DNA of 64,000 nt. It comes from Actinoplanes sp. M2I2. GTDB taxonomy: Bacteria > Actinomycetota > Actinomycetes > Mycobacteriales > Micromonosporaceae. Shown piece after piece: positions 8,501-18,638 of this stretch. The notes under the pieces were generated by a model that saw only the letters and a list, made by a program, of their open reading frames with translations, was not told the origin of the DNA and did not search any database. Position 1 is the stretch's first letter; the number at the start of each line of letters is the position of its first letter. The translations under genes were made by a program, and so were the position numbers. The DNA lies in NCBI RefSeq assembly GCF_023544445.1, contig NZ_JALPVJ010000010.1:186001-250000 (forward strand). Reading direction: 5' to 3'.

Positions 8501-9238
8501 CGCGAGTTCGAAGCCGGTGTCGGCGAGCAGGAAGTCGCGCCGCAACTGCTCGGTCAGCTGGCCCTCGCCTAGGATCTCGTGGCCGATGTCGCGCTGCTGG
8601 GCGATGTACTCCTTGGCGCGGGCCACGGCGGCGACCGACCGCAGGTGGTCGCTCAGCTCGGTGTCGCTGGCCAGCTGCGCGGCGGCGTCACGCACGCCGA
8701 GAAGGTCGTCGATGAGCTTGGTGTAGCTCTCCTCGACCACCTGCTCGGTGCCGGGCCGGTTGTTCGCGATCTGGCTGCGCTGAGCCGGCAGCTCTTCGAG
8801 GTTGCGGTCCAGGCGGAGCAACAGCGTGCTGACGTTCTCGGGGACGTCGTCGAGCGCCGCCTTCTGCTGCGAATACGGCGCCTTGGCCGCGTCGACCAGG
8901 GCGTTCTCGGCGCTGTACTGCTCTTTGGCCTTGGTGTAATCGGGGCTCTTGGTGTCCTTGATCGTGGTGATCATCATGCCGTAGGCGCGTTCGTTCTGCA
9001 GGTGGTCGACGAGACCACCGGCCGCCTCCGACAGCACCGAAAGGGTGCGGGCGCGCTCCGCGTTGTTGGCTTCCTCGATGTGGTCGACCAGGCCGCTGAC
9101 GCCGACGATGATCGTCGCCAGGGTGGGCACCAACATGATCAAGCCAAGCTTCGACCAGATCGGCAGATCTCGCAGCCGATCGGCCGGGCGACGGAGACGC
9201 GACATGACGCCGGTCGCCGTCTGGGGGCGCTTGCTCAC
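5564..9238 (-). CDS. cvnA: Conservon sensor protein CvnA (membrane histidine-kinase-like) with very long low-complexity tail
   Basis: 1224 aa from GTG 9238, chosen because GGAGG sits 8 nt upstream; an ATG at 9292 is less plausible. Layout: cytoplasmic start, TM helix about 31-51, a roughly 290-residue extracytoplasmic helical sensor, second TM about 340-360 ([20 protein letters not shown]), HAMP-like linker, then a GHKL ATPase with N-box [12 protein letters not shown] and VEDRGIGIS near residues 545-610. From about residue 650 the protein is Pro-, Gly-, Asn- and Ala-rich, about 570 residues, including [15 protein letters not shown] and a run of NGISS repeats. CvnA proteins lack a clear partner response regulator and head the GTPase module encoded downstream. 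Confidence 0.92.
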   Translation of the reverse strand: MSKRPQTATGVMSRLRRPADRLRDLPIWSKLGLIMLVPTLATIIVGVSGLVDHIEEANNAERARTLSVLSEAAGGLVDHLQNERAYGMMITTIKDTKSPDYTKAKEQYSAENALVDAAKAPYSQQKAALDDVPENVSTLLLRLDRNLEELPAQRSQIANNRPGTEQVVEESYTKLIDDLLGVRDAAAQLASDTELSDHLRSVAAVARAKEYIAQQRDIGHEILGEGQLTEQLRRDFLLADTGFELAGTTLHSVGLAPDVTAFDRIQNLPAGRAATNYTGQLDRLQGANVRNIPFNTANWEQAMTGYNDEFRTVESRIDSEIVAQATDLRNDVNRRVFLETSILLGMLLLAILFAWLVARSMARSLRELRQGALSVAQFGLPHAVSRLRDPQLSTSLTPAQLADQIAEPLPVRSRDEFGQVTEAFNAVHLEAVRTAAEQAALRASVATMFVNLARRSQILVDRLIGHLDRLERGEEDPDRLAELFQLDHLATRMRRNDENLLVLAGADSTRVQREPAALIDVLRAAQSEVEHYTRIEFGMIDRDIEVAAHAVNDMVHLVAELFDNATAFSPPNSTVIVEARRLGDDALLSVEDRGIGISREQLRELNERLANPPMVDVAVSRMMGLVVVARLANRHGVKVELRPADTERGTVAEVGLPLSVLTPSQGQNVLPGGRAQLGAGYDEQGRPGMPEPLALESGRGGYPSGSYPTGRPFDPNPPMNSGGMLGTNGRSVPAWSDLTGASSNGFGANGSLNGGNGNGNGSNGSNGFYGPRSNEAIPPLPSGPGGPPSSPQGFSTAPDGLPQRRNGDQGRPDGDANGFGATIPRQLPANPEIQGRNPYVPPVSAPPVPPVSAPPVPSGPPYGGRPTSSPTGSEPPVSAPPTGAQSFAPPVWPPVAPERDNPAPHVPESLAAALDMTAELPRYRPEQRGDQRPQVERPTNPQTAPIPASAPPASPVSAAPTSGGPQTEAERAESQRASAAARAAHEAATAQAAEAQATAAAQIAAAQAARQRDNNQGQFADETMELPIFRELESAWFTTARPADAKPSANGLDEPVSSQRIPTGEPSRSIGVPQQAVSPESRDRDPATVGVGAANGAGSNGISSNGISSNGISSNGNSSNGSVATNPWQTAADTGWQAAQAAAEVAVDTTTTAGLPKRTPMAQLVPGGVDREDRSVQRRTPEGVRGLLSAYHRGVQRGRTKESTNPEETPGGQQSSQAGKEHEA
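5876..5950. repeat. 15-bp tandem repeat inside cvnA (NGISS units)
   Basis: Five 15-bp units related to GCCGTTGGAACTGAT run from 5876 to 5950; the copies at 5891-5905 and 5906-5920 are identical. On the coding strand they encode repeated Asn-Gly-Ile-Ser-Ser in the disordered tail. Unit length keeps the frame, so copy number can vary without breaking the gene. Confidence 0.9.
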
Positions 9239-9673
9239 GTCACCGTCCTCCTGTTTCGGGCCCCGGCACTCGGCTCGCCGGGCGCCGCACACGGCCGACT
9301 GCCGCGTCGGGCCCCCGAGATTCCATCACGACGAGTGTCAAAGAGAAAGGGCCGCCGGACACGGACCGGTTGTGTGACGCGATGTTGCTCCGCCGAAGCG
9401 GGGACATCGCCGGTCGATATCACGGTATGTAGATGTGCCTGTTCTCTTGAGTCACTCAGACCAATCGAGCCGGCGCGGGGGTTACGCCGAACGATCGGGC
9501 CCGATCGTAAAGGATCGCGGCAGGAGAGACGATGGCGCGGTCGCGAACGATCGGCAAGGTGAGATGCCCGATTTCGCAACTTTTGTAGGCACCATTCTGG
9601 CCGAACGGATGATCAGTACCGCCGAACCGGCAATGTCGGTTGCCATCGGGCGATCGGGACCAAGCGTGCCCGG
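9239..9673. other. 435-bp gene-free region upstream of cvnA
   Basis: This region separates the cvnA start from the adenosine deaminase stop and should carry the conservon promoter. It contains an 18-bp perfect palindrome (9491-9508, listed separately), related GAACGATCGG and CGATCGGG elements near 9545 and 9651, and an 11-bp odd-centred palindrome TGAGTCACTCA at 9448-9458. Short open frames here lack ribosome sites and recognisable sequence, so none is called. Confidence 0.6.
9491..9508. promoter_or_regulatory. 18-bp perfect palindrome, candidate operator for the conservon
   Basis: ACGATCGGGCCCGATCGT is a perfect inverted repeat about 255 bp upstream of the cvnA start. A related half (GAACGATCGG, 9545-9554) and CGATCGGG at 9651 lie in the same spacer, consistent with multiple binding sites of a dimeric regulator. 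The regulator is unknown. Confidence 0.5.
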
Positions 9674-10759
9674 TCAGCCCAGGAGTTTGGCGTAACCAGG
9701 CTTGATGACCTCATTGATGATCGTCAGCCGCTCGTCGTACGGGATGAAGGCCGACTTCATGGCGTTGATGGTCAGCCACTGCAGATCGGTCCACCCCCAG
9801 CCGAAGGCCTCGCACAGCAGGGCCATCTCGCGGGACATCGACGTGCCGCTCATCAGCCGGTTGTCCGTATTCACGGTGACGCGGAAACGCAGATCGTGCA
9901 GCAGACCGATCGGATGCTCGACGATCGACGGCGCCGCTCCCGTCTGCACGTTGGACGACGGGCACAGCTCCAGGGGAATGCGCTTGTCCCGGACATACGC
10001 CGCGAGACGGCCGAGAACGATGTCGCCGTCCGGCGGCGTACCGGTGATGTCATCGACCAGACGCACACCGTGACCGAGCCGGTCGGCCCCGCACCACTGG
10101 AGCGCCTGCCAGATCGACGGCAGGCCGAAGGCCTCGCCCGCGTGGATGGTGAAGTGGAAATTCTCACGCTGCAGGTATTCGAAGGCGTCGAGGTGACGGG
10201 TGGGCGGGAAGCCGGCCTCGGCGCCGGCGATGTCGAAGCCGACGACCCCCGCGTCCCGGTAGCGCACCGAGAGCTCGGCGATCTCCTGTGAGCGGGCCGC
10301 GTGCCGCATCGCGGTCAGCAGCACGCCGATGCGGATGGGGGTGCCCTGCGCGGCGGCCTCGGCGGCGCCCTCGGCGATGCCGGCGTTCACCGCGTCGACC
10401 ACCTCGTCGAGGGACAGCCCGCCCTCCAGGTGCTGCTCGGGCGCGTAGCGCACCTCGGCGTAGACCACACCGTCGGCGGCCAGGTCGAGCGCGCACTCCT
10501 TGGCCACGCGATGCAGCCCCTCGACCGTCTGCATGACGGCGACGGTGTGCGCGAACGTCTCCAGGTAGCGTTCCAGCGACCCGGAGTCGGCGGCCGCGAC
10601 GAACCACTCGCCCAGCGCGACCGGGTCGGTGGTGGGCAACTGGTGGCCCACCCGGTCGGCCAGCTCCACGATGGTGGCGGGGCGGAGCCCGCCGTCGAGG
10701 TGGTCGTGCAGCAGCGCCTTGGGCGCCGGGACGATGTCGGAGAATGCGATGGCGGCCAT
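9674..10759 (-). CDS. add: Adenosine deaminase
   Basis: 361 aa, the usual length of bacterial adenosine deaminase (adenosine to inosine plus ammonia). Metal-binding [10 protein letters not shown] (HxH) is at residues about 18-27, the catalytic HAGEAFG in the middle, [11 protein letters not shown] after it, [11 protein letters not shown], and [12 protein letters not shown] near the end. It diverges from the rlmA-like gene with only 26 bp between starts. It is on the same strand as the nucleoside import operon at 11.8-19.7 kb and fits the same salvage role, though separated from it. Confidence 0.93.
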   Translation of the reverse strand: MAAIAFSDIVPAPKALLHDHLDGGLRPATIVELADRVGHQLPTTDPVALGEWFVAAADSGSLERYLETFAHTVAVMQTVEGLHRVAKECALDLAADGVVYAEVRYAPEQHLEGGLSLDEVVDAVNAGIAEGAAEAAAQGTPIRIGVLLTAMRHAARSQEIAELSVRYRDAGVVGFDIAGAEAGFPPTRHLDAFEYLQRENFHFTIHAGEAFGLPSIWQALQWCGADRLGHGVRLVDDITGTPPDGDIVLGRLAAYVRDKRIPLELCPSSNVQTGAAPSIVEHPIGLLHDLRFRVTVNTDNRLMSGTSMSREMALLCEAFGWGWTDLQWLTINAMKSAFIPYDERLTIINEVIKPGYAKLLG

Positions 10760-10785
10760 CAGCCGAGCCTAGAGGCAGGAGACCA

Positions 10786-11634
10786 ATGATCGACGGAGCA
10801 TTGCCGCACCTGCGATGCCCGGTTTGCCGGCAGCCGCTCGAGCGCGACGACCGGACGCTGCGCTGCCCCCGGCGGCACAGCTTCGACATGGCCCGGCAGG
10901 GATACGCCGACCTCACCGCGGGCCGCATGCCGCACGTCGGCGACACCGCCGAGATGGTCGCCGACCGGGCCGCCTTCCTGGCCGCCGGTCATTACGACTT
11001 CATCGCCGACGCGCTCGCCGGTTCGACCGGCGGTTCGACCGGCGGTTCGACCGGCGGTTCGACCGGCGGTTCGACCGGCGGCAGCTTGATCGTCGACGCG
11101 GGTACCGGCACCGGCCACTACCTCGCCCACGTTCTCGAGGCCACGGCCGGCGCGACCGGGCTCGGCCTCGACGTCTCCAAACCGGGCCTGCGCCGGGCCG
11201 CCCGCGCGCACCCGCGGGCCGCGGCGGTGCTGACCGATCTGTGGCGCCCGCTGCCGATCGCGGACGGCGTGGCCGATGTCGTCCTCAACGTCTTCGCCCC
11301 GCGCAACGGCCCCGAGTTCCACCGCATCCTGCGCCCGGACGGGCTGCTGCTGGTGGTCACGCCGGAACCCGATCACCTGCGCGAACTGGTCGCCGCCCAC
11401 GATCTGATCCACGTCGATCCCGACAAGGCGGCCCGGGTCCAGGACGCGTTGGGTGAGCACTTCAAGCTCGACCACACGATGCCGTTGCGTCGCGAGATGC
11501 GCCTGACCGCCACCGAAGCGCGCACCCTGATCGGCATGACCCCGAGCGCCCACCATCTCACCGAGGCCACCGCGCCGGACGGCCCGGCCACGGTGACGGC
11601 TTCCGTCCTGGTCACGGCCTATCGACCGGTTTGA
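10786..11634 (+). CDS. 23S rRNA (guanine-N1)-methyltransferase, RlmA/TlrB/MyrA family
   Basis: 282 aa. An N-terminal zinc site is formed by C11, C14, C27 and H31 (CPVCRQPL ... LRCPRRHSFD), as in RlmA proteins; it is followed by ARQGYADLT, then a class I SAM-binding motif LIVDAGTGTGHYL, and NVFAPRNGPEFHRILRPDG, typical of the family. Family members methylate G745 or G748 in 23S rRNA; the Gram-positive TlrB/MyrA type can confer macrolide resistance, which is possible but unproven here. ATG 10786 follows AGGCAGGAGACCA. Residues 79-98 are a (GSTG)5 insertion just before the SAM motif. Confidence 0.88.
   Translation: MIDGALPHLRCPVCRQPLERDDRTLRCPRRHSFDMARQGYADLTAGRMPHVGDTAEMVADRAAFLAAGHYDFIADALAGSTGGSTGGSTGGSTGGSTGGSLIVDAGTGTGHYLAHVLEATAGATGLGLDVSKPGLRRAARAHPRAAAVLTDLWRPLPIADGVADVVLNVFAPRNGPEFHRILRPDGLLLVVTPEPDHLRELVAAHDLIHVDPDKAARVQDALGEHFKLDHTMPLRREMRLTATEARTLIGMTPSAHHLTEATAPDGPATVTASVLVTAYRPV
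11020..11079. repeat. Five tandem 12-bp units encoding (GSTG)5
   Basis: GGTTCGACCGGC is repeated five times without interruption (11020-11031 through 11068-11079), in frame within the methyltransferase gene. The perfect identity at nucleotide level points to recent slippage expansion. Confidence 0.97.
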
Positions 11635-11766
11635 GCGCGACCGCTCACGCACGTCGCCGTGACGCGGCGAGCGTTCTGGACGCGCAGCGGCCAGCTTGTT
11701 GCGTTGCGGCCCTCGGCGGGAGCAGCGATCCGTACACCCCGCCACGCTACGACCGCGCGGTCGACC

Positions 11767-12447
11767 TTAGATCGAGAGATCGACTTCTTCCCATTCGGCC
11801 GGTTTGTCGTGGTACGGGCCATGGAAAAGGACCGCCCACTCGAGTGCCCAGCGCCGTTGACCGATGGCGTTGCCGTCGATCTCACCGGGCAGCGGCACGC
11901 CCTCGTGCTCGGCCTCCTGGAAGGCCCAGTCGAGGCAGTAGTAGAGATCCAGGAGCACCGCGGCCTCGACCGGGTCCCGCGGGGACATCAGCGACCGCGA
12001 CCGCCACTGCCCGAAGGTCTCCCCCGCAGGCAGGTCGGGCATCTGGGTCATCATCCGCCCCTCCGGCGGGGTCGTCGGGTCGAGATGCCCGCTCAGCCCG
12101 AGCAGCCAGGCCAGGGCGAAGACGGCGTCGTGATGCAGCACGAAGGATCGATGGTCACCCTTCGCGCCGATCACGAACTGCCATTCGGGCGGGGTGACCA
12201 GATCGACCAGGCGCGACCCGAGCAGCCAGCTCATCGCGGCCTCGGTGGGCATGCCGAAGCAGCGGGCCACGACCACGTGCAGGACCGCGGCCCGCGCCTC
12301 CAGCTCGGGGGTGGGACGCAGCTCGACCGTGTCGCCGGGCTCCCAGACCAGGGGGAACCCGGGCGGCGGTTGGGGCAGCCCGAGCCGGGCCACCTCGTCG
12401 AGGCTGGCCTCCCGGACGGCGCGCGGGTCGGGTACTGCCTTCTGCAT
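11767..12447 (-). CDS. DUF4272 domain-containing protein
   Basis: 226 aa. A DUF4272-like layout is seen: AAVLHVVVARCFGMPTEAA in the N-terminal half, a middle FALAWLLGLSG segment, and a C-terminal GQRRWALEWAVLFH. The family has no established function. The start lies 6 bp downstream of the deoA stop, so it is very likely the last gene of the nucleoside import and salvage operon. The ATG at 12447 gives the MQKAVPDPRAVR N-terminus. Confidence 0.8.
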   Translation of the reverse strand: MQKAVPDPRAVREASLDEVARLGLPQPPPGFPLVWEPGDTVELRPTPELEARAAVLHVVVARCFGMPTEAAMSWLLGSRLVDLVTPPEWQFVIGAKGDHRSFVLHHDAVFALAWLLGLSGHLDPTTPPEGRMMTQMPDLPAGETFGQWRSRSLMSPRDPVEAAVLLDLYYCLDWAFQEAEHEGVPLPGEIDGNAIGQRRWALEWAVLFHGPYHDKPAEWEEVDLSI

Positions 12448-12453
12448 GGTGGG

Positions 12454-13731
12454 TCAGGCTATGCGGTCGAGCACCAGATTCGTAAGAGCCGGCCGTTCCG
12501 TACCTACGACGATGGCCGCGGCCGCCTCCTCGCGGGCCGCCGGGATGCGGGCCGGATCGTCGGCCCGCAGCTCGAGCAGGACGTCACCGGCGCGCACCTC
12601 GTCGCCCGGCTTGACCTTGAGAAGCACGCCGGCGCCGAAGCTGACCGGATCTTCCTTACGGGCCCGTCCGGCGCCCAGACGCCAGGCGGCGATGCCGATC
12701 CCGTACGCGTCGACGCTGCTCACCACCCCGTCGGCCGGCGCCCGCAGCACCTCGGTCTCCCGCGCGACCGGCAGGGGCGCGGCCGGATCGCCGCCCTGGG
12801 CACGGATCATCGCGCGCCACGTGTCCATCGCGGCGCCCGACTCGAGCACCTTCGCGGGGTCGGCGTCGATCCCGGCGGCGGCGAGCATCTCGCGGGCGAG
12901 CGCCAGGGTCAGCTCGACCACGTCGGGCGGGCCCCCGCCGGCCAGCACCTCGACCGACTCGGTGACCTCGATCGCGTTGCCGACGGCCAGGCCGAGCGGG
13001 GTGTTCATGTCGGTCAGCAACGCGATCGTGGTGACCCCGCTGTCCTGACCCAGCCGCACCATCGTGCGCGCGAGCTCGCGCGCGGTGTCCAGGCTCTTCA
13101 TGAACGCGCCCGAGCCGACCTTGACGTCGAGCACCAGGGCGCCGGTGCCCTCGGCGATCTTCTTGCTCATGATCGAGCTGGCGATCAGCGGGATGGCCTC
13201 GACCGTGCCGGTGACGTCGCGCAGGGCGTAGAGCTTGCGGTCGGCCGGGGCCAGGCCCTCGCCGGCCGCGCAGATGACCGCGCCGACGTCCTCGAGCTGC
13301 CGCTTGAACTCGTCGTTGCTGATCGAGGCCCGCCAGCCGGGGATGGACTCGAGCTTGTCCAGGGTGCCGCCGGTGTGCCCCAGCCCCCGGCCGGAGAGCT
13401 GCGGCACGGCCGCGCCGCAGGCGGCGACCAGCGGGGTGAGGGGCAGCGTGATCTTGTCGCCGACGCCGCCGGTGGAGTGCTTGTCGGCGGTCGGGCGGGT
13501 GACCGCGGACAGGTCCAGCCGTTCCCCGCTGGCGATCATCGCGGCGGTCCAGCGGGCGATCTCGGCGGGCGTCATGCCGCGCAGCAGGATGGCCATGGCC
13601 AGCGCGGACATCTGCTCGTCGGCGACCACCCCCCGGGTGTACGCGTCGACGACCCAGTCGATCTGGGCGTCGCTCAGCACGTGCCCGTCCCGCTTGGCCC
13701 GGATGACGTCGACCGCGGCGAACTCAGTCAT
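12454..13731 (-). CDS. deoA: Thymidine (pyrimidine-nucleoside) phosphorylase
   Basis: 425 aa. It cleaves thymidine or uridine with phosphate to base plus (deoxy)ribose-1-phosphate. Signature elements are VIRAKRDGHVLS near the start, the phosphate-binding KHSTGGVGDKITLPL, SGRGLGHTGGTLDKLES, and VLDVKVGSGAFMK. The C-terminal third carries the pyrimidine phosphorylase domain (VLLKVKPGDEVRAGDVLLEL). ATG 13731 begins MTEFAAVDVIRAKRDG and overlaps the cytidine deaminase stop by 8 bp. Together with cdd it degrades imported pyrimidine nucleosides. Confidence 0.95.
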   Translation of the reverse strand: MTEFAAVDVIRAKRDGHVLSDAQIDWVVDAYTRGVVADEQMSALAMAILLRGMTPAEIARWTAAMIASGERLDLSAVTRPTADKHSTGGVGDKITLPLTPLVAACGAAVPQLSGRGLGHTGGTLDKLESIPGWRASISNDEFKRQLEDVGAVICAAGEGLAPADRKLYALRDVTGTVEAIPLIASSIMSKKIAEGTGALVLDVKVGSGAFMKSLDTARELARTMVRLGQDSGVTTIALLTDMNTPLGLAVGNAIEVTESVEVLAGGGPPDVVELTLALAREMLAAAGIDADPAKVLESGAAMDTWRAMIRAQGGDPAAPLPVARETEVLRAPADGVVSSVDAYGIGIAAWRLGAGRARKEDPVSFGAGVLLKVKPGDEVRAGDVLLELRADDPARIPAAREEAAAAIVVGTERPALTNLVLDRIA

Positions 13732-14446
13732 TGCTGTCCTCTTCCCATGTAACCGGGATGCCCTCGGGCGGCGCGCCCTCTCCGGCCCAGGCCAGTCCGC
13801 CGGCGGCGTCCACGACCACGATGCGCGGGGTGCGCACCCGGCCCCAGGCCACCGCCTCGGCCGCGACCGGGAAGTTGGGGCCCTCCTCGAGCACGCCCTT
13901 CTCGGCGTCGCTCTCGGCGGGACTGCCACCCGACCGCTCCCAGTAGGCGGTCCAGACAGTCTCGCCGCCGGACAGGTCCGGGTGCACGAAAACGGTGCCC
14001 CGGCCGCGCCATTTGGCCAGTTCGTTGGGGACCTCGGGAACGGGCGCGGCGCCGTTGACCCGTTCCAGGTCCTCGAAGCCGAACGCGTGCGGCAGCAGTT
14101 CGGCCAGGCGCAGCGGCCCGGTGTGCCACGCGACCAGCATCTCGGGGCCGCCGTTCTCCCACAGCAGCTGGCGGCAGCGCCCGCACGGCATCAGGGGCCC
14201 GCCGGTGGCGTCGACGCACGAAAACGCCACCAGCCGCCCGCCCCCGGTCATGTGCAGCTGGCTGACCAGCCCGCACTCCGCGCACAGCCCCACGCCGTAG
14301 GACGCGTTCTCCACGTTGCACCCGACGACCACGCGGCCGTCGTCCACGAGCGCCGCCGCACCGACCGGGAAGTCGGAGTAAGGCGCGTACGCGTGCCGCA
14401 TGGCGTCGGTGGCGGCAGCCCGCAACCCAGCCCAGTCGATCTCCAT
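13724..14446 (-). CDS. cdd: Cytidine deaminase with about 110-residue C-terminal extension
   Basis: 240 aa, against about 130 for classical tetrameric cytidine deaminases. Residues 1-130 hold the complete catalytic core: FPVGAAALVDDGRV, GCNVENASYG, the zinc/proton-relay motif C55-A-E57, and PCGRC (88-91). Residues about 131-240 form an additional region (VPNELAKWRGRGTVFVHPDL ... PRIVVVDAAGGLAWAG) that I do not recognise. The gene sits between an ABC permease gene and deoA, overlapping deoA, so cytidine taken up by the transporter can be deaminated to uridine and then phosphorolysed. Confidence 0.93.
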   Translation of the reverse strand: MEIDWAGLRAAATDAMRHAYAPYSDFPVGAAALVDDGRVVVGCNVENASYGVGLCAECGLVSQLHMTGGGRLVAFSCVDATGGPLMPCGRCRQLLWENGGPEMLVAWHTGPLRLAELLPHAFGFEDLERVNGAAPVPEVPNELAKWRGRGTVFVHPDLSGGETVWTAYWERSGGSPAESDAEKGVLEEGPNFPVAAEAVAWGRVRTPRIVVVDAAGGLAWAGEGAPPEGIPVTWEEDSND

Positions 14447-14476
14447 GGTGCAAATTGTGCCTGACGTGCTCCGACG

Positions 14477-15754
14477 TCAGCTCTTGACGTAGGGCACACC
14501 GTCGGCGGCGGGCGCCCGCACCCGGCCCACCAGACCGGCCACGGCGATGATCGTCGCGATGTACGGCAGCATGTTGAGGAACTGGTTGGGCACCGGGCTG
14601 CCGACCGCGCTCAGGTAGTTCGCCAGTTTCTGCGCGAAGCCGAAGAACAGCGCCGCGCCGAGCGCCCCGAACGGCGTCCACCGCCCGAAGATCAGGGCCG
14701 CCAGCGCGATGAAGCCGGCGCCGGCCGTCATGTTCTTGTTGAACGCCCCGGTCGAGACCAGCGTGAAGTACGCCCCTCCGGCGCCGGCGACGACACCGCC
14801 GAGCAGCACGTTCAGGTATCGCAGACCACGCACCCGGACACCGACCGTGTCGGCCGCCGTGGGGTGCTCGCCGACCGCGCGGGTGCGCAGGCCCCAGCGG
14901 GTGCGGGTGAGCCCGAAGTGGATGACGAGGACCAGCGCGAGCGCCAGCCAGACCAGCAGGTTGGTCTCGAACAGCACCGGCCCGATCACCGGGATGTCGG
15001 CCAGCCCGGGGATGCGCCACTCGGGCAGCCGCGGGGGCGCGTTGTACTTCAGCGCGTCGGGCTGCATCAGACGCTCGTAGAGGAAGCCGGTGACGCCCAG
15101 CGCGAGCAGGTTGAGCACGATGCCGACGACGACCTGGTCGACCAGGAAGCGGATGGCCAGCACGGCCAGCAGCGCGGCGATCACGACACCACCGACGACC
15201 GCGCTGATCAGCCCGGCCCACACGCTGGTGGCCAGCGTGCCGACCAGCGCGGCGCCGAACGCGCCCATCAGGAACTGGCCCTCGATCGCCACGTTGACCA
15301 CGCCGGACCGCTCGCAGAGCACGCCGGCCAGGGCGCCCAGGATCAGCGGCAGCGCGAGCTCGAGCGAGCCGCTGGCCGTGTCGACCAGCGGGAGGAACTT
15401 GCCGGCCACCTGCCAGCACAGGAACGAGAAGACGAAGGTCACGATGCCGACGCTGAGCAGCGTGGTCTGCCAGCGCTTGGCCACGCCGGCCAGCATCGCG
15501 GCGCCGGTCGCGATCGTGACGACGCCGAACAGGATCGCCCCGAACTGGCCGTTGATCGAGAGCGCGGCGCCCTCGGCGTCCTCGCTGAGCGTGAAGCGGG
15601 CCGTCGCCGAGTCGGCGAGCGAACCGAAGATCACGGCCGCGATCAGGCCGATGATCACCAGGGCGGCGCCGAGCCGGCGCTGCCGATTCCAGAACCGGAC
15701 CGGGGCGGTCGCCTCGGCCAACTCGTCCGCGGTCGTGGTCGACACGCCGCTCAC
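14477..15754 (-). CDS. Nucleoside ABC transporter permease (YufQ/NupQ-like)
   Basis: 425 aa, highly hydrophobic with about ten membrane segments, in the BPD_transp_2 family. Diagnostic stretches are LCERSGVVNVAIEGQFLMGA and GLRTRAVGEHPTAADTVGV, both typical of permeases paired with BMP-type nucleoside-binding lipoproteins. GTG 15754 overlaps the stop of the upstream permease (GTGA). It forms the membrane heterodimer with the product of 15751-17010. Confidence 0.9.
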   Translation of the reverse strand: MSGVSTTTADELAEATAPVRFWNRQRRLGAALVIIGLIAAVIFGSLADSATARFTLSEDAEGAALSINGQFGAILFGVVTIATGAAMLAGVAKRWQTTLLSVGIVTFVFSFLCWQVAGKFLPLVDTASGSLELALPLILGALAGVLCERSGVVNVAIEGQFLMGAFGAALVGTLATSVWAGLISAVVGGVVIAALLAVLAIRFLVDQVVVGIVLNLLALGVTGFLYERLMQPDALKYNAPPRLPEWRIPGLADIPVIGPVLFETNLLVWLALALVLVIHFGLTRTRWGLRTRAVGEHPTAADTVGVRVRGLRYLNVLLGGVVAGAGGAYFTLVSTGAFNKNMTAGAGFIALAALIFGRWTPFGALGAALFFGFAQKLANYLSAVGSPVPNQFLNMLPYIATIIAVAGLVGRVRAPAADGVPYVKS

Positions 15755-17006
15755 CAACCCTTCGCCATGGACGCGCCGAGCCGCGCGGTGCGCGCATCGC
15801 GGAGCTGGAAGATGGCCTTCACCAGGGCGGGCGCCGCGATGAAGATGACGATGAGGGCCTGCAGCACGGTGACGAGCTCGAGCGAGACGCCCACGTCGAC
15901 CTGCATCAGGTTGCCGCCGGCCCGCAGCCCGCCGTAGAGGATCGCGGCGAACAGGGTGCCCCACGGCCGGTTCCGGCCGAGCAGGGCCACCAGCAGGCCG
16001 TCGAAGCCGATGTTGCCGGCCACCTGCCCGGTCAGCCGGTCGGCCGTGCCGAGCACCTGGACCGCGCCGCCGAGACCGGCCAGCCCACCGGCCACGACCA
16101 TGAGCCAGATGTACGTGCGACCGACGCTCATGCCGGCCGTGCGGGCGGCCGGCGGGTTCACGCCCACGGCGCGCAGCTCGAAACCGAACGAGGACCGGTT
16201 GACCAGCCAGGCCACCCCGGCGGTGACCAGGACGGCGAGCACGATGCCGAGGTGCACGCGCAACGGCTGGGGCAGCGACGGCAGCGCCGCGCTGGACTCG
16301 ATCGTCTTGCTGACCGCGTCGGTGCGGTCGGGGTCCTGCACGCCGTTCTGCAGGATCAGCCAGCCCAGGAAGAGCGTGGCCGTGTAGTTGAGCATGATCG
16401 TGGTGATCACCTCGTGGGCGCCGGTGCGGGCCTTGAGCAGGCCGGGCAGGAAGCCCCAGAGGGCGCCGCCGATCAGACCGGCGGACAGCGCGACGAGCAG
16501 GTGCAGCCCGGCCGGCAGCCCGATGGCGAAGCCGGCCACCCCGGCGGTGACGCAGCCGATGACCGCCTGGCCCTGACCGCCGATGTTGAACAGGCCACCG
16601 CGGAACGCGATCGCCACCGACAGACCGGTGAAGACCAGCGGGGCGGCGTAGGTCAGGGTCTCGGAGAGCGGGTTGAGCGCGGTCTTCCAGTCGCCCGAGC
16701 CGTCGAACCAGGCCTGCACGGCGGCCGGGTCGAAGATCGCCCCCTTGAACAGGTCGGCGTAGGCCTGGCTGATCAGGTCCCAGCTCGCGGTGAGGGCGTC
16801 GCTGGGCCGGGCGGTGAAGTAGGAGAACGTCGCGAGCACCTCGGAGTCGGAGATCACGATCAGCACCGCGCCGATGAGCAGCGCCAGGAAGATCGACAGG
16901 ATCGTCACCACGACGGTGTTGGCCGACCAGAGGTTGTGCAGGAAGAGGCCGAAGAAGGACTCCTCCTTACCGCGCTCCTCCTCCTTCTTCTCAGGAGCTT
17001 CGGTGG

Positions 17007-17010
<4 letters not shown>
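15751..17010 (-). CDS. Nucleoside ABC transporter permease (YufP/NupP-like)
   Basis: 419 aa. A charged cytoplasmic N-terminus (EAPEKKEEERGKEE) is followed by about ten hydrophobic segments. FRGGLFNIGGQGQAVIGCV and TGAHEVITTIMLNYTA are characteristic of the YufP/BmpC-type permease of nucleoside importers. GTG 17010 overlaps the ATPase stop by 4 bp. It works with the neighbouring permease, ATPase and BMP lipoprotein. Confidence 0.9.
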
Positions 17011-18590
<1,580 letters not shown>

Positions 18591-18638
18591 GAGAAATCCT
18601 CGCAGCCGTGCGGCGGCCGAATGTTACCCAGTAATGGC

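Noticed and set aside
5561-8572. 1003-codon plus-strand open frame antisense to cvnA
   Set aside because: A frame left open by GC bias; the encoded sequence is Arg/Gly/Val-rich without motifs, while the opposite strand encodes a clear CvnA.
9435-9695. 86-codon open frame in the cvnA upstream region
   Set aside because: No ribosome site, no recognisable sequence, and it runs into the 3' end of add.
10786-11634. Antibiotic resistance gene call for the RlmA-type methyltransferase
   Set aside because: Family contains both housekeeping and resistance enzymes; the sequence alone does not show which.
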